Source of the DNA: UBA4719 sp038249115
GTDB taxonomy: Bacteria; Actinomycetota; Actinomycetes; Actinomycetales; Dermatophilaceae
DNA: 55,644 nt
Direction of reading: 5' to 3'
Assembly: GCA_038249115.1 (NCBI GenBank)
Contig: JBBRWQ010000008.1
Span: 1 to 55,644 of the forward strand
Of this stretch, positions 31,452-40,262 are shown in pieces; within the stretch, counting starts at the first letter, position 1, and the number at the start of each line of letters is the position of its first letter. Under the pieces are notes generated by a model that did no database searches, was not told the origin of the DNA, and worked only from the letters and a program-made list of their open reading frames with translations. Both the position numbers and the translations under genes were made by a program.

Positions 31452-34400
31452 GTGTACGTCAAGAGCCTGACCCTGCGGGGCTTCAAGTCGTTTGCGTCGG
31501 CAACCTCGCTCCAGCTTGAACCCGGAATCACCTGCATCGTCGGTCCCAACGGCGCGGGCAAGTCCAATGTCGTCGACGCCCTTGCCTGGGTGATGGGCGA
31601 GCAGGGCGCCAAGACTCTGCGCGGCGGCAAGATGGAGGACGTCATCTTCGCCGGCACCGCAGGCCGTGCGCCACTGGGACGGGCCGAGGTCTCTTTGACG
31701 ATCGACAACACTGACGGCGCGTTGCCGATCGACTACGCGGAGGTCACGATCGCCCGGACGATGTTCCGCAACGGCGGCTCCGAGTACGCCATCAACGGCA
31801 CCGCGTGCCGCCTGCTGGACATCCAGGAGCTGCTCTCCGACTCTGGCATCGGCCACGAGATGCACGTCATTGTCGGCCAGGGGCAGCTCGACGCCATCCT
31901 GCGTGCCACCTCCGAGGAGCGACGCGGCTTCATCGAGGAGGCCGCCGGGGTGCTGAAGCACCGCAAGCGCAAGGAACGGGCGCTGCGCAAGATGGAGGCG
32001 ATGGAGGTCAACCTCACCCGGGTCAACGACCTGACCGGTGAGATCCGCCGCCAGCTCGGACCGCTCGGTCGCCAGGCTGAGGCTGCGCGCAAGGCCGCTA
32101 CGATCCAGGCCGATGCCCGCGACGCACGACTTCGGCTGCTTGCCGACGACCTGGTTCAGCTGACCAGCACCTTGGAGCAGGAGGTCGCTGACGAGACCGC
32201 CCTGATTGCGCGCCGTACTGAGGTCGAGGACGCCCTGTCCGTCGTTCGCGCACGACTGGCCGCGCTGGAGCTCGAGGCGCAGGAGGCAGCGCCGTTGGTC
32301 ACCCGCGCGCAGGAACGCTGGTTTGCCCTGTCCTCACTGCGCGAGCGACTGGTGTCCACCGGGTCGCTGGCCGCCGAGCGGGTCCGGTTGCTCTCTGAGG
32401 ACGAGATCGACGCCGACGACAGCCGCTCGCGCGATCCCGAACAGCTGCGTGCTCAGGCCGCATCCCTCCGCCTTCAGGAAGAGGCGCTGATAGCCGAGAC
32501 GGTGCAGGCCAAGGATGCGCTCGACTCCGCTGTCGCCCGCCGCACCGAGATCGAGGTGTCGTTTGCCGCGGAGACCGCTCGCCTTACCCGTCTCCTTCGT
32601 GCTGCCGCAGATCGCCGTGAGGGTCTGGCAAAACTGGCCGGCCAGGTGGGCGCGCGGGCCAGCCGGATCGAGGCCGCTGAGGCTGAGATCGGCCGGCTGC
32701 AGCAGTCCGTCGAGCAGAGCAGGGTGCGAGCAGGGCAGGCCGAGACTGAGTTCGCCGGGCTGGAAGCCTCAGTTGCGGTGGAGGAAGAGGGCGAAGAAGG
32801 TCTGGACGCCGCCTATGAGAAGGCTGCGGCCGCGTTGGATCTGGCCGAGTCAGAGGTGTCGCAGTGGCGTGAGGCAGAGCGTGGTGCCGACCGTGATCGC
32901 TCCAACTCCGTTGCCCGGCTCGAGGCGCTCGAGCTCAACCTCCGACGCAAGGACGGCGCCGCCGCGCTTCTTGCCGCAGGAGACGCGCGGCACGGGTTGG
33001 CAGGGTCGGTCGCCTCCCTGCTGCAGGTGAGGGCCGGACACGAGGCCGGCGTGGCTGCCGCGCTCGGCTGGGCCGCCGATGCCGTGGCCGTCGACTCCGT
33101 GCAGTCTGCGCGACGCGCTGTGGCGACGTTGCGCGAGCATGACGCCGGTCGGGCAGGTCTGCTGGTGGGCGCCACCGCAACTGCCACTGAGGTCTCCAGC
33201 TGGCCCACGCTGAGCGGTGCCACCGTCTGGGCTCGAGACGTGGTCACCTGCCCCGCCAGCGTGAGGCCGGCGATCGACCAGCTACTGGAACGCGTTGCCC
33301 TCGTTGAGGATTCGACCACGGCGTTAGTTCTGGTCAACAGGGGTGAGGGCATCACGGCGGTCACCCCTGACGGCGATGTCTACGCACCAGGTTTCGTGCG
33401 CGGGGGCAGTGCCTCAGCCCCCAGCCTGATAGAGATCCAGGCGGCCGTCGACGAGACGCAGGACAAGATCCAGGATGCGGTGCGGCGAGGAGAGAAGGCC
33501 AAGTTCGCTTTGGCGACTGCCACGCAGCGGGTGGCGACTGCCAACGACGCTGTGGAGGCCGCACTCGAGCGCCTCCACGAGTCCGACGCCAGGATGGCTG
33601 CGGTCGCCGAGCGGCTGGGACAGCTTGGAAGCACGGTTCGTGCGGGGCGTGGTGAGTCCGAGCGCATTGAGCGGGCTATCGCTGCGGCAGAGTCCGCGTT
33701 GGACGCCGACCGCGTCGAGTACCTCGCGCTGTGTGAGCGGCTGGAGGACGCGAGTGCCGAACCGGGCGAAGAAGAGCCCTCGGGTGACGATCGCGACCAT
33801 CTCGAACGCGGTGCCATCGAGGCCCGCGCCGCCGAGACCGAGCTACGCCTGAGCCTGCGCACCCGCGAGGAACGCGCCCGTGCCATGAAGGGCCGTGCTG
33901 AGTCGCTGGAGGAGGCTGCTCGCTCGGAGCTCGCGGCACGTGAGCGGGCCGCAGCCCGCAGAGAACGTCGCAAGCGCGAGGCTGCCGTCGCGGTCGCGGT
34001 CGGTCGTGGCGCGGCATACGCGGTGCAGGTTGTGACTCGCGCACTAGAACAGGCGACCTCCGAGCGGGCCGGCGCCGAGCACGGCCGTACCGAGCGTGAT
34101 ACCGCGCTGACCCTTGTCCGACGCGAGATCGGGGCGCTTGGCGACGACCTGCGCGACCTGACCGACTCGGTCCATCGCGACGAGGTGGCCCGCGCGCAAC
34201 AGTGGCTTCGCATCGAGACGCTGCGGGTCAAGGCGATCGAGGAGCTGGGCATCGACCCCCAGGTGCTGGTTGATGAGTTCGGCCCGCATCAGATGGTCCC
34301 GGTGATCGCCGACCCCGATCGGGCCTCTGCCGACTCCGACGACGATGACTCCCAGGAGGGTGACGCCGAGGACTCTGCCGCCGACGAAGCGCCGGCGGGC

Positions 34401-35072
34401 CGTCCCTACGTCCGCGAGGTCCAGGCCAAGCGGCTGCGCTCAGCTGAGCGCAAGCTCTCTGCCCTCGGCAGGGTCAACCCCCTTGCCCTGGAGGAGTATG
34501 CCGCGCTCGAGGAGCGCCACAAGTTTCTGACCGAGCAGCTCGAGGACCTCAAGAACTCCAAACGCGACCTCATGGAGATCGTTCGCGAGGTCGACGAGCG
34601 CGTCGAGAAGGTCTTCACGGAGGCGTTCTACGACACTGCGGCCCAGTTCGAAGGCGTCTTCAGCAGGCTGTTCCCCGGAGGCGAGGGCCGGCTGATCCTT
34701 ACCGACCCCGACAACATGCTGACCACCGGTATCGAGGTCGAGGCTCGGCCCCCAGGCAAGCGGATCAAGCGGCTCTCCCTGCTCTCCGGCGGCGAGCGCT
34801 CGCTGGTGGCCGTGGCACTGCTGGTCGCGATCTTCAAGGCACGGCCCAGCCCGTTCTACATCATGGACGAGGTCGAGGCGGCACTGGACGATGCCAACCT
34901 GGGCCGGTTACTGACGCTGTTCGAGGAGCTGCGTGACTCGAGCCAGCTCATCGTCATCACCCACCAGAAGCGCACGATGGAGATCGCCGATGCGCTGTAT
35001 GGCGTCACGATGCGTGGTGACGGGGTGACCACGGTCGTCTCGCAGCGGATCCGGGACGTCCAGAGCGCCTGA
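31452..35072 (+). CDS. smc: Chromosome segregation ATPase SMC
   Basis: SMC with ScpAB compacts and segregates the chromosome. About 1206 residues. Walker A is in IVGPNGAGKSNVVDALAWV (around 30-48). Coiled coils then run to a hinge near residues 515-660 (GLAGSVASLLQVRAGHEAGV). A second coiled coil has an acidic insert around 970 (DSDDDDSQEGDAEDSAAD). The C-terminal signature is LSLLSGGERSLVAVALLVAI, with Walker B FYIMDEVEAALDD. The GTG at 31452 starts after CGCCAC; the frame before it is not SMC-like. Complete. Confidence 0.97.
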   Translation: MYVKSLTLRGFKSFASATSLQLEPGITCIVGPNGAGKSNVVDALAWVMGEQGAKTLRGGKMEDVIFAGTAGRAPLGRAEVSLTIDNTDGALPIDYAEVTIARTMFRNGGSEYAINGTACRLLDIQELLSDSGIGHEMHVIVGQGQLDAILRATSEERRGFIEEAAGVLKHRKRKERALRKMEAMEVNLTRVNDLTGEIRRQLGPLGRQAEAARKAATIQADARDARLRLLADDLVQLTSTLEQEVADETALIARRTEVEDALSVVRARLAALELEAQEAAPLVTRAQERWFALSSLRERLVSTGSLAAERVRLLSEDEIDADDSRSRDPEQLRAQAASLRLQEEALIAETVQAKDALDSAVARRTEIEVSFAAETARLTRLLRAAADRREGLAKLAGQVGARASRIEAAEAEIGRLQQSVEQSRVRAGQAETEFAGLEASVAVEEEGEEGLDAAYEKAAAALDLAESEVSQWREAERGADRDRSNSVARLEALELNLRRKDGAAALLAAGDARHGLAGSVASLLQVRAGHEAGVAAALGWAADAVAVDSVQSARRAVATLREHDAGRAGLLVGATATATEVSSWPTLSGATVWARDVVTCPASVRPAIDQLLERVALVEDSTTALVLVNRGEGITAVTPDGDVYAPGFVRGGSASAPSLIEIQAAVDETQDKIQDAVRRGEKAKFALATATQRVATANDAVEAALERLHESDARMAAVAERLGQLGSTVRAGRGESERIERAIAAAESALDADRVEYLALCERLEDASAEPGEEEPSGDDRDHLERGAIEARAAETELRLSLRTREERARAMKGRAESLEEAARSELAARERAAARRERRKREAAVAVAVGRGAAYAVQVVTRALEQATSERAGAEHGRTERDTALTLVRREIGALGDDLRDLTDSVHRDEVARAQQWLRIETLRVKAIEELGIDPQVLVDEFGPHQMVPVIADPDRASADSDDDDSQEGDAEDSAADEAPAGRPYVREVQAKRLRSAERKLSALGRVNPLALEEYAALEERHKFLTEQLEDLKNSKRDLMEIVREVDERVEKVFTEAFYDTAAQFEGVFSRLFPGGEGRLILTDPDNMLTTGIEVEARPPGKRIKRLSLLSGGERSLVAVALLVAIFKARPSPFYIMDEVEAALDDANLGRLLTLFEELRDSSQLIVITHQKRTMEIADALYGVTMRGDGVTTVVSQRIRDVQSA

Positions 35073-35204
35073 GGTCCGGGACGTCAGAAGCATCTGAGAT
35101 CGGTGGAATGCCATCAGGAACGGCACCTGCGAGCCGACCCGGATGGGCGCAGAGTGTGATCCATGTCACATTGACGGGAGTGCCCGCTAGCGATTCGTGA
35201 GGTC

Positions 35205-35465
35205 ATGGCGCAGGCTGGGCACATGGTGGTCCTGGTATTCGGAATGCTCGTTTCTATCGTGCTCGCCGTCGCGGTGGTGGGTCTGGTTGCCATTCCCGCA
35301 CGACGCCAGGGACGAGACCTGTTCACGCCCAGGGGCGAAGATGTCGTCGCCCTGGTTCGTGAAAAGACCGAGTCGGCCGTCGAGACGGCGATTGAGAAGA
35401 CCGGCGAGGCGTTGGGCGCCGCGCGTGACAAGGTCGCCGATGTCACCACCACCAAGAGCGACTGA
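35205..35465 (+). CDS. Small membrane protein between smc and ftsY
   Basis: 86 residues: one membrane segment (MVVLVFGMLVSIVLAVAV with VGLVAI) followed by RQGRDLFTPRGEDVVALV and an amphipathic Glu/Lys/Ala tail (TESAVETAIEKTGEALGAAR). This small membrane anchor with a charged cytoplasmic helix is of unknown function; similar genes occur near smc-ftsY in actinobacteria. An inner ATG at 35223 would shorten it by six residues and is equally plausible. Confidence 0.7.
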   Translation: MAQAGHMVVLVFGMLVSIVLAVAVVGLVAIPARRQGRDLFTPRGEDVVALVREKTESAVETAIEKTGEALGAARDKVADVTTTKSD

Positions 35466-35852
35466 ACCAGCGGCCGTTTCACCAGGTTCGGCACCATTCG
35501 AGCGTTCCTCGATTCCCGTGTGGGCATCGCTGCTCTGTGACACGCACGCCATTACCGAGGTGGTCGTCCGGCTCGGTCGAGCTCATCACCCCGCTCGCTG
35601 AGGATGCCAGTGCTGTTGATGTCGCCGGTCTCGCGAGCTCAAAGGCGGCACCGGTGCGCCCGTGTTGCCCAAACGTCGATGAAGGTGGGGTCTCGGTGTT
35701 CTCGAGGAGCACAGCCGGGGCTTTCTCCTTGCGCTCGACTGGCCGCATGGCGGGACGTTCGCCCCTGTCTTGAAGCCCTCTGCGGGGCGCATGCTCGGGC
35801 TGCGGTCAGGCTGACCGGCTGAGCCCTTTTCTCTTGTGGGAAGGAACACCCG
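35466..35852. other. Intergenic stretch, no gene recognised
   Basis: About 390 bases. Overlapping open frames exist on both strands (for example 35537-35773 plus and 35479-35748 minus) but neither resembles a known family. Confidence 0.4.
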
Positions 35853-36082
35853 ATGTCTGAATTTGAACTCATCGAGATGCTTCCGCGTCCTGCGGCAGTG
35901 GTGCGCGCCGCCATGGCAGCGAAAGACCTGCCGCCCTTCTTCGGCCGGGCCCTCGAGGCGGTGGCGGCTGCAGCGGCCTCAACCCTGCCGGTCACATGTG
36001 GGAGGTCTACCTGTCGGACCCGAGTGCCGAACCTGATCCCTCGACCTGGCGCACGCAGATCTTCTGGCCGCTCGAGACTTGA
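35853..36082 (+). pseudogene. GyrI-like effector-binding protein, internal deletion
   Basis: A good ribosome site (GGAAGGA) precedes the ATG. The N-terminal ~48 residues (MSEFELIEMLPRPAAVVRAA, then KDLPPFFGRALEAVAAA) are typical of GyrI-like/effector-binding domain proteins. The C-terminal 28 residues (MWEVYLSDPSAEPDPSTWRT, then QIFWPLET, 35996-36082) are also typical but lie in another frame. About 80 middle residues that carry the fold are missing, so the gene is broken by deletion. The frame from 35853 would run on in nonsense to 36170. Confidence 0.75.
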
Positions 36083-36222
36083 GCCGGCGGCGCCGCCCGG
36101 CGCTGTAGGACTATGCCCTCAGGGGGCGACCGTGGTGCGTGATGCTCAAACGTGCATACATTGCGGCTGACCGGTGGCGGCGACGTGTGGGGTCTGGTCG
36201 CTGTCTGGGAGAATCGCCAACT

Positions 36223-37425
36223 GTGACCCAACTCCAGGAAATCTTTGCCGTTGCGGCAGTCATTGCTCTTGCAGGGATCGTCCTGCTGGTCGGGCTGGTC
36301 CGCAGCCGTGGCCACACCGGGACCAAACGCTTCCCAGGGCAGACGCCCTCGACCCGGGCTGGCAGTGGCGCCGGCCCACAGCTCGACTCGGGATCCGACG
36401 CGGGGGAGTCCCTGGCCGGTCCCACCGGCGGCACAAGCGTCGACACCCTCGAGCCCAGTGATCCGCAGACGACTGCTCCGGCACCATCGATCGAGCACCC
36501 CGAGTCGGCTGTCGGTCGCCTGCAACGCCTTCGCGCCCGGCTGGCCCGCTCCAACACCGCATTCGGCAAGGGCCTCCTGTCCCTGTTGTCCAGCGGGGGA
36601 CTGGACGAGCAGTCATGGGAGGACGTCGAGGACACCCTCCTCGGCTCCGACCTGGGTGTCGAGGCGACCATGGAGCTGGTCGACTCGTTGCGCACCCGGG
36701 TCAAGGTCGAGGGGGCTCGTGATGAGGAGACCGTCCGAGGATGGCTGCGTGAGGATCTGCTCCTGCTGGTGGACCCCTCGATGGATCGTTCGATTGCCTC
36801 CTCGCGGGTCGATGGCCGACCCGCGGTGGTGATGGTGGTCGGAGTCAACGGGACGGGCAAAACCACGACGGTCGGCAAGCTGGCGCGCGTCCTGGTGGCC
36901 GAGGACAAGGACGTCGTGCTGGGTGCCGCCGACACCTTCCGTGCGGCCGCAGCCGACCAGCTGCAGACCTGGGGAGAGCGCGTGGGCGTGCCCACGATCC
37001 GATCCGAGAGGGAGGGCGCAGATCCTGCCGCCGTGGCTTTCGACGCGGTCAAGGCGGCGGTCGAGCTGGAGGCCGACGTGGTCGTCATCGACACCGCGGG
37101 CCGGCTGCACAACAAGGTCGGACTGATGGATGAGCTCGCCAAGGTCAAGCGGGTCGTGGAGAAGCAGAGTCCCATCGACGAGATCCTGCTGGTGCTGGAC
37201 GCGACGACCGGACAGAACGGTCTGCGCCAGGCCGAGGTCTTCGCCGAGGTCGTCAACGTCACCGGCATTGTTCTGACCAAGCTCGACGGCACCGCCAAGG
37301 GGGGCATCGTCGTGGCCGTTCAGCGCAAGCTCGGTGTCCCGGTCAAGCTGGTCGGTCTTGGCGAGGGTCCGGACGACCTCGCACCCTTCGACCCCGAGGC
37401 CTTCGTCGACGCCTTGATCTCCTGA
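36223..37425 (+). CDS. ftsY: Signal recognition particle receptor FtsY
   Basis: FtsY is the membrane-associated GTPase that receives SRP-ribosome complexes. About 400 residues. Starts with a membrane-anchoring helix (VAAVIALAGIVLLVGLV), then a low-complexity linker (~30-100). The NG domain has G1 VVGVNGTGKTTTVGKLA, DTAGRLHNKVGLMDEL, and G4 TKLDGTAKGG. I chose the GTG at 36223; the open frame upstream lacks conservation. A true N-terminal membrane segment is common in actinobacterial FtsY. The partner GTPase gene, ffh, is about 5 kb downstream. Confidence 0.96.
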   Translation: MTQLQEIFAVAAVIALAGIVLLVGLVRSRGHTGTKRFPGQTPSTRAGSGAGPQLDSGSDAGESLAGPTGGTSVDTLEPSDPQTTAPAPSIEHPESAVGRLQRLRARLARSNTAFGKGLLSLLSSGGLDEQSWEDVEDTLLGSDLGVEATMELVDSLRTRVKVEGARDEETVRGWLREDLLLLVDPSMDRSIASSRVDGRPAVVMVVGVNGTGKTTTVGKLARVLVAEDKDVVLGAADTFRAAAADQLQTWGERVGVPTIRSEREGADPAAVAFDAVKAAVELEADVVVIDTAGRLHNKVGLMDELAKVKRVVEKQSPIDEILLVLDATTGQNGLRQAEVFAEVVNVTGIVLTKLDGTAKGGIVVAVQRKLGVPVKLVGLGEGPDDLAPFDPEAFVDALIS

Positions 37426-37471
37426 TCTGAGCCTGATCTCCTGATCGAAGCGCGGAAGCGCTTCTCCATGC

Positions 37472-38371
37472 TCAGGGACGCGGCTCGTGGGGGTGCTTGA
37501 GCGCCCAGCGGATCACGCTGGTCGCGGCGCCACCGACAGGGATGGCGATCGCCCGCTCGGCCAGTGGCAGGTACGGGAGACGGAGGGGCTGTCGGGCCCA
37601 TTGCGGAAGGAGCGAGACGGCGGCACCGGCCATTGCGCTGTAGCCGGGTCGTGCGCTCCAGGGCAGCGGCGGGCGCAGGAGCAGGAACCGCGCAGCGTCC
37701 CGTGCCGCGTCGGTGCCCTGAAGCTCGGTTCGGTAGGAGTCGATCGCAGCGTTGAGCCCGGCAACAGTTGTCGGCGGGTCGATGACGCCGAGTCTTGTTG
37801 CTACGACACACGACTGAGCGACATAGGTGTCCGCCTCGGCAGGTGTGAGGGGAGTGCCGGCATACCGCTGGTGGGTCCGCAGGAAGCTATCGGCCTCGGC
37901 GATGTGCACCCACTTCAGCAGATGCGGGTCACTGGCGGCGTAGGACCGCCCGTCAGGTGCCTTGCCTCGAACACCTTCGTGGATACCGCGAACCTTCGCG
38001 ATGAGGGCCTCGGCGTCCTCGATGGTGCCGAACGTCGTGGTCGCTAGGAACGTGCTCGTGCGCTGCAGCCGCCCCCAGGGGTCGCCCTTGTAGCCCGAGT
38101 GTCCGGCGACGCCCGCCATGGCGAGGGGATGCAGCGACTGGAGCAGCAGGGCACGGATTCCGGCGATGAACATCGAGGCGTCGGCGTGCACCCGCCAGAT
38201 CGGGTCGGACTCGACGAACCAGCGCTCGCCCGGTTTGTCCCAGATGAGCGCCGCCTTCTCGGCGTTGTCCTTGCCGGCCACGCGGTCGCGCAGGGCGACG
38301 GCGATACTGCGGCGCAGCCGGTCGTGCAACGGGCGGGCGGCCTCGACCAGCCGAGCGGTGATTAACGTCAT
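37472..38371 (-). CDS. DUF2236 (oxygenase MpaB-type) protein
   Basis: About 299 residues with the DUF2236/MpaB pattern: DPIWRVHADASMFIAGIRAL, LLQSLHPLAMAGVAGHSGYK, WGRLQRTSTFLATTTFGTI and HLLKWVHIAEADSFLRTHQR. The histidines resemble those that bind haem in Lcp and MpaB proteins. Function is probably oxidative but unassigned. The ATG at 38371 was chosen; 38395 would add eight residues. Divergent from amt. Confidence 0.82.
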   Translation of the reverse strand: MTLITARLVEAARPLHDRLRRSIAVALRDRVAGKDNAEKAALIWDKPGERWFVESDPIWRVHADASMFIAGIRALLLQSLHPLAMAGVAGHSGYKGDPWGRLQRTSTFLATTTFGTIEDAEALIAKVRGIHEGVRGKAPDGRSYAASDPHLLKWVHIAEADSFLRTHQRYAGTPLTPAEADTYVAQSCVVATRLGVIDPPTTVAGLNAAIDSYRTELQGTDAARDAARFLLLRPPLPWSARPGYSAMAGAAVSLLPQWARQPLRLPYLPLAERAIAIPVGGAATSVIRWALKHPHEPRP

Positions 38372-38448
38372 GTCGCCAATTATGCCGGGCGTCATGGAGG
38401 TTCCGCTGCCCGTGAACGGTCGATGTCCTTGACCAGGGCGAGCATCGA

Positions 38449-38501
38449 GTTACCTGACGCTTACCCGGACGGGGCATTTCTTACAAGGATGTAACAAACG
38501 A
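38449..38501 (+). promoter_or_regulatory. Candidate GlnR-type sites before amt
   Basis: GTTAC-N6-CTTAC (38449-38464) and CTTAC-N6-GTAAC (38480-38495) fit the loose actinobacterial GlnR half-site pattern gTnAC-N6-GaAAC. They lie 40-90 bases before the amt ATG. Nitrogen control of amt-glnB-glnD by GlnR is standard in actinobacteria; the site assignment is inference. Confidence 0.45.
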
Positions 38502-38539
38502 CGGCACGTTTCGAAACCGCCGCCGGGCATCGTCTTCCC

Positions 38540-39898
38540 ATGGAAATCAACAGCGGCGACACCGCCTGGGTCCTCGTCAGTGCCGCTCTGGTGCTGCTGA
38601 TGACGCCGGGGGTAGCCCTCTTCTATGGCGGCATGGTCAGGGCCAAAAGCGTTCTGAACATGATGATGATGAGCTTCGGGGCCATGGCGACGATCAGCGT
38701 CGCCTGGGTTCTCTGGGGCTACAGCGAGGCGTTTGGCCAGACCTGGCACGGGCTCATAGGGAACCCGTTCCAGCACTTCGGCCTGAGCGACCTCCTCAGC
38801 GCAAAATCGGTGGTCGGGACCATCCCGACCATGGCATTCGTGGCGTTCCAGGCAGTCTTCGCCATCATCACGGTGGCCCTGATCAGCGGAGCGATCGCCG
38901 ACCGCGCGAAGTACTCGACCTGGCTTGCGTTCACCGTCGTGTGGGCGACGATCGTCTACTTCCCGGTGGCGCACTGGGTCTTTGCCTTCGACGGCTTCGC
39001 GGCCGAGAAGGGTGGCTGGATCGCCAACTCGCTCAAGACGATCGACTTCGCCGGTGGAACGGCGGTCCATATCAACGCCGGCGCCGCCGGCCTGGTCCTG
39101 GCACTCATCCTCGGCAAGCGGATCGGCTTCGCCAAGGACCCGATGCGACCGCACAACATGACTCTCGTGATGCTCGGCGCCGCAATCCTGTGGTTCGGCT
39201 GGTTCGGCTTCAACGCCGGCTCGGCATTAGGCGCCAACAACACCGCGGCGGTGACCTGGGTCAACACCATGGCTGCCACTGGTGCGGCGTGCATCGGGTG
39301 GCTGGCCACGGAGCGGATCCGTAACGGTCACGGGACCTCGCTGGGTGCCGCATCGGGCATCGTGGCTGGCCTGGTCGCCATCACGCCGGCATGTTCGGCA
39401 GTGACCCCCGTGGGTGCCGTTGCCATTGGCGCGCTCGCCGGTGTCCTCTGTGCACTCGCGGTCGGGCTGAAGTTCCGCTTCGGCTACGACGACAGCCTCG
39501 ACGTCGTCGGCGTCCACCTCGTCGGCGGGCTCGTGGGCACGATCGCCATCGGGTTCTTCGCGTCAGCATCCGCGCCCGCGGCCGTGGACGGTCTTTTCTA
39601 CGGCGGTGGCGTGGACCAGCTGTGGCGTCAGGTGGTCGGCGCTGGTGCGGTGTTGCTCTACTCCTTCGTGGTCACCGGCCTGATCGGGCTGGCGCTGCAC
39701 AAGACTCTGGGCTTCCGCATCGAGCGTGATGCCGAGGTGCAGGGCATCGACCTTGAGGAGCATGCTGAGTCGTCCTACGATCTCGGTTCAGTCGGCGGCA
39801 GCGGTCTTACGCACGCAGGAGCCGCCCAGTTCGGGTCACGCACCACTGAGTCGGCCCCCATGGCGGCCTCGTCCAACCGGCAGGGAGCGTCATCATGA
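38540..39898 (+). CDS. amt: Ammonium transporter
   Basis: 452-residue inner-membrane Amt/Mep/Rh channel for ammonium. About 11 hydrophobic segments; conserved blocks are LMTPGVALFYGGMVRAKSVL, DFAGGTAVHINAGAAGLVLA, GWFGFNAGSALGANNTAA and VGVHLVGGLVGTIAIGFFA with the pore histidines. The cytoplasmic C-terminal tail is longer than usual and variable. It shares ATGA with glnB and is under likely nitrogen control. Confidence 0.96.
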   Translation: MEINSGDTAWVLVSAALVLLMTPGVALFYGGMVRAKSVLNMMMMSFGAMATISVAWVLWGYSEAFGQTWHGLIGNPFQHFGLSDLLSAKSVVGTIPTMAFVAFQAVFAIITVALISGAIADRAKYSTWLAFTVVWATIVYFPVAHWVFAFDGFAAEKGGWIANSLKTIDFAGGTAVHINAGAAGLVLALILGKRIGFAKDPMRPHNMTLVMLGAAILWFGWFGFNAGSALGANNTAAVTWVNTMAATGAACIGWLATERIRNGHGTSLGAASGIVAGLVAITPACSAVTPVGAVAIGALAGVLCALAVGLKFRFGYDDSLDVVGVHLVGGLVGTIAIGFFASASAPAAVDGLFYGGGVDQLWRQVVGAGAVLLYSFVVTGLIGLALHKTLGFRIERDAEVQGIDLEEHAESSYDLGSVGGSGLTHAGAAQFGSRTTESAPMAASSNRQGASS

Positions 39899-40233
39899 GA
39901 CTGGTCACCGCGATCATCAAGCCCTTCAAGCTCGATGAGGTCAAACAGGCCCTGGAGGCCTACGGCATTGCCGGCATGACGGTGAGCGAGGCGAGCGGGT
40001 ATGGGCGCCAGCGCGGCCACAGCGAGGTCTACAGGGGCGCGGAGTACACCGTCGACTTCGTCCCAAAGCTGCGGGTCGAGGTGGTCGTGGACGACGTCGA
40101 CGCCCCGGATGTGGTGATGGTCATCCTCAAGGCCGCCCAGACCGGACGGATCGGCGACGGCAAGATCTGGACCGTTCCTGTCGAGGACGTGGCTCGGGTC
40201 CGCACCGGCGAACACGGTTCGGACGCGTTGTAG
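39895..40233 (+). CDS. glnB: PII nitrogen signalling protein
   Basis: 112 residues. MRLVTAIIKPFKLDEVKQAL and the T-loop GHSEVYRGAEYTVDFVPK with Tyr51, the site for uridylylation or adenylylation by GlnD, are present; the C-terminal GDGKIWTVPVEDVARVRTGE is typical. It overlaps amt by four bases and would gate that channel. In actinobacteria it is usually called GlnK or GlnB; the function is the same. Confidence 0.96.
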   Translation: MRLVTAIIKPFKLDEVKQALEAYGIAGMTVSEASGYGRQRGHSEVYRGAEYTVDFVPKLRVEVVVDDVDAPDVVMVILKAAQTGRIGDGKIWTVPVEDVARVRTGEHGSDAL

Positions 40234-40262
40234 GAAACGGCATCTGGCAAAGGTGGAATGTG

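Noticed and set aside
35479..35773. Overlapping short frames on both strands
   Set aside because: Neither shows a family signature or a good ribosome site.
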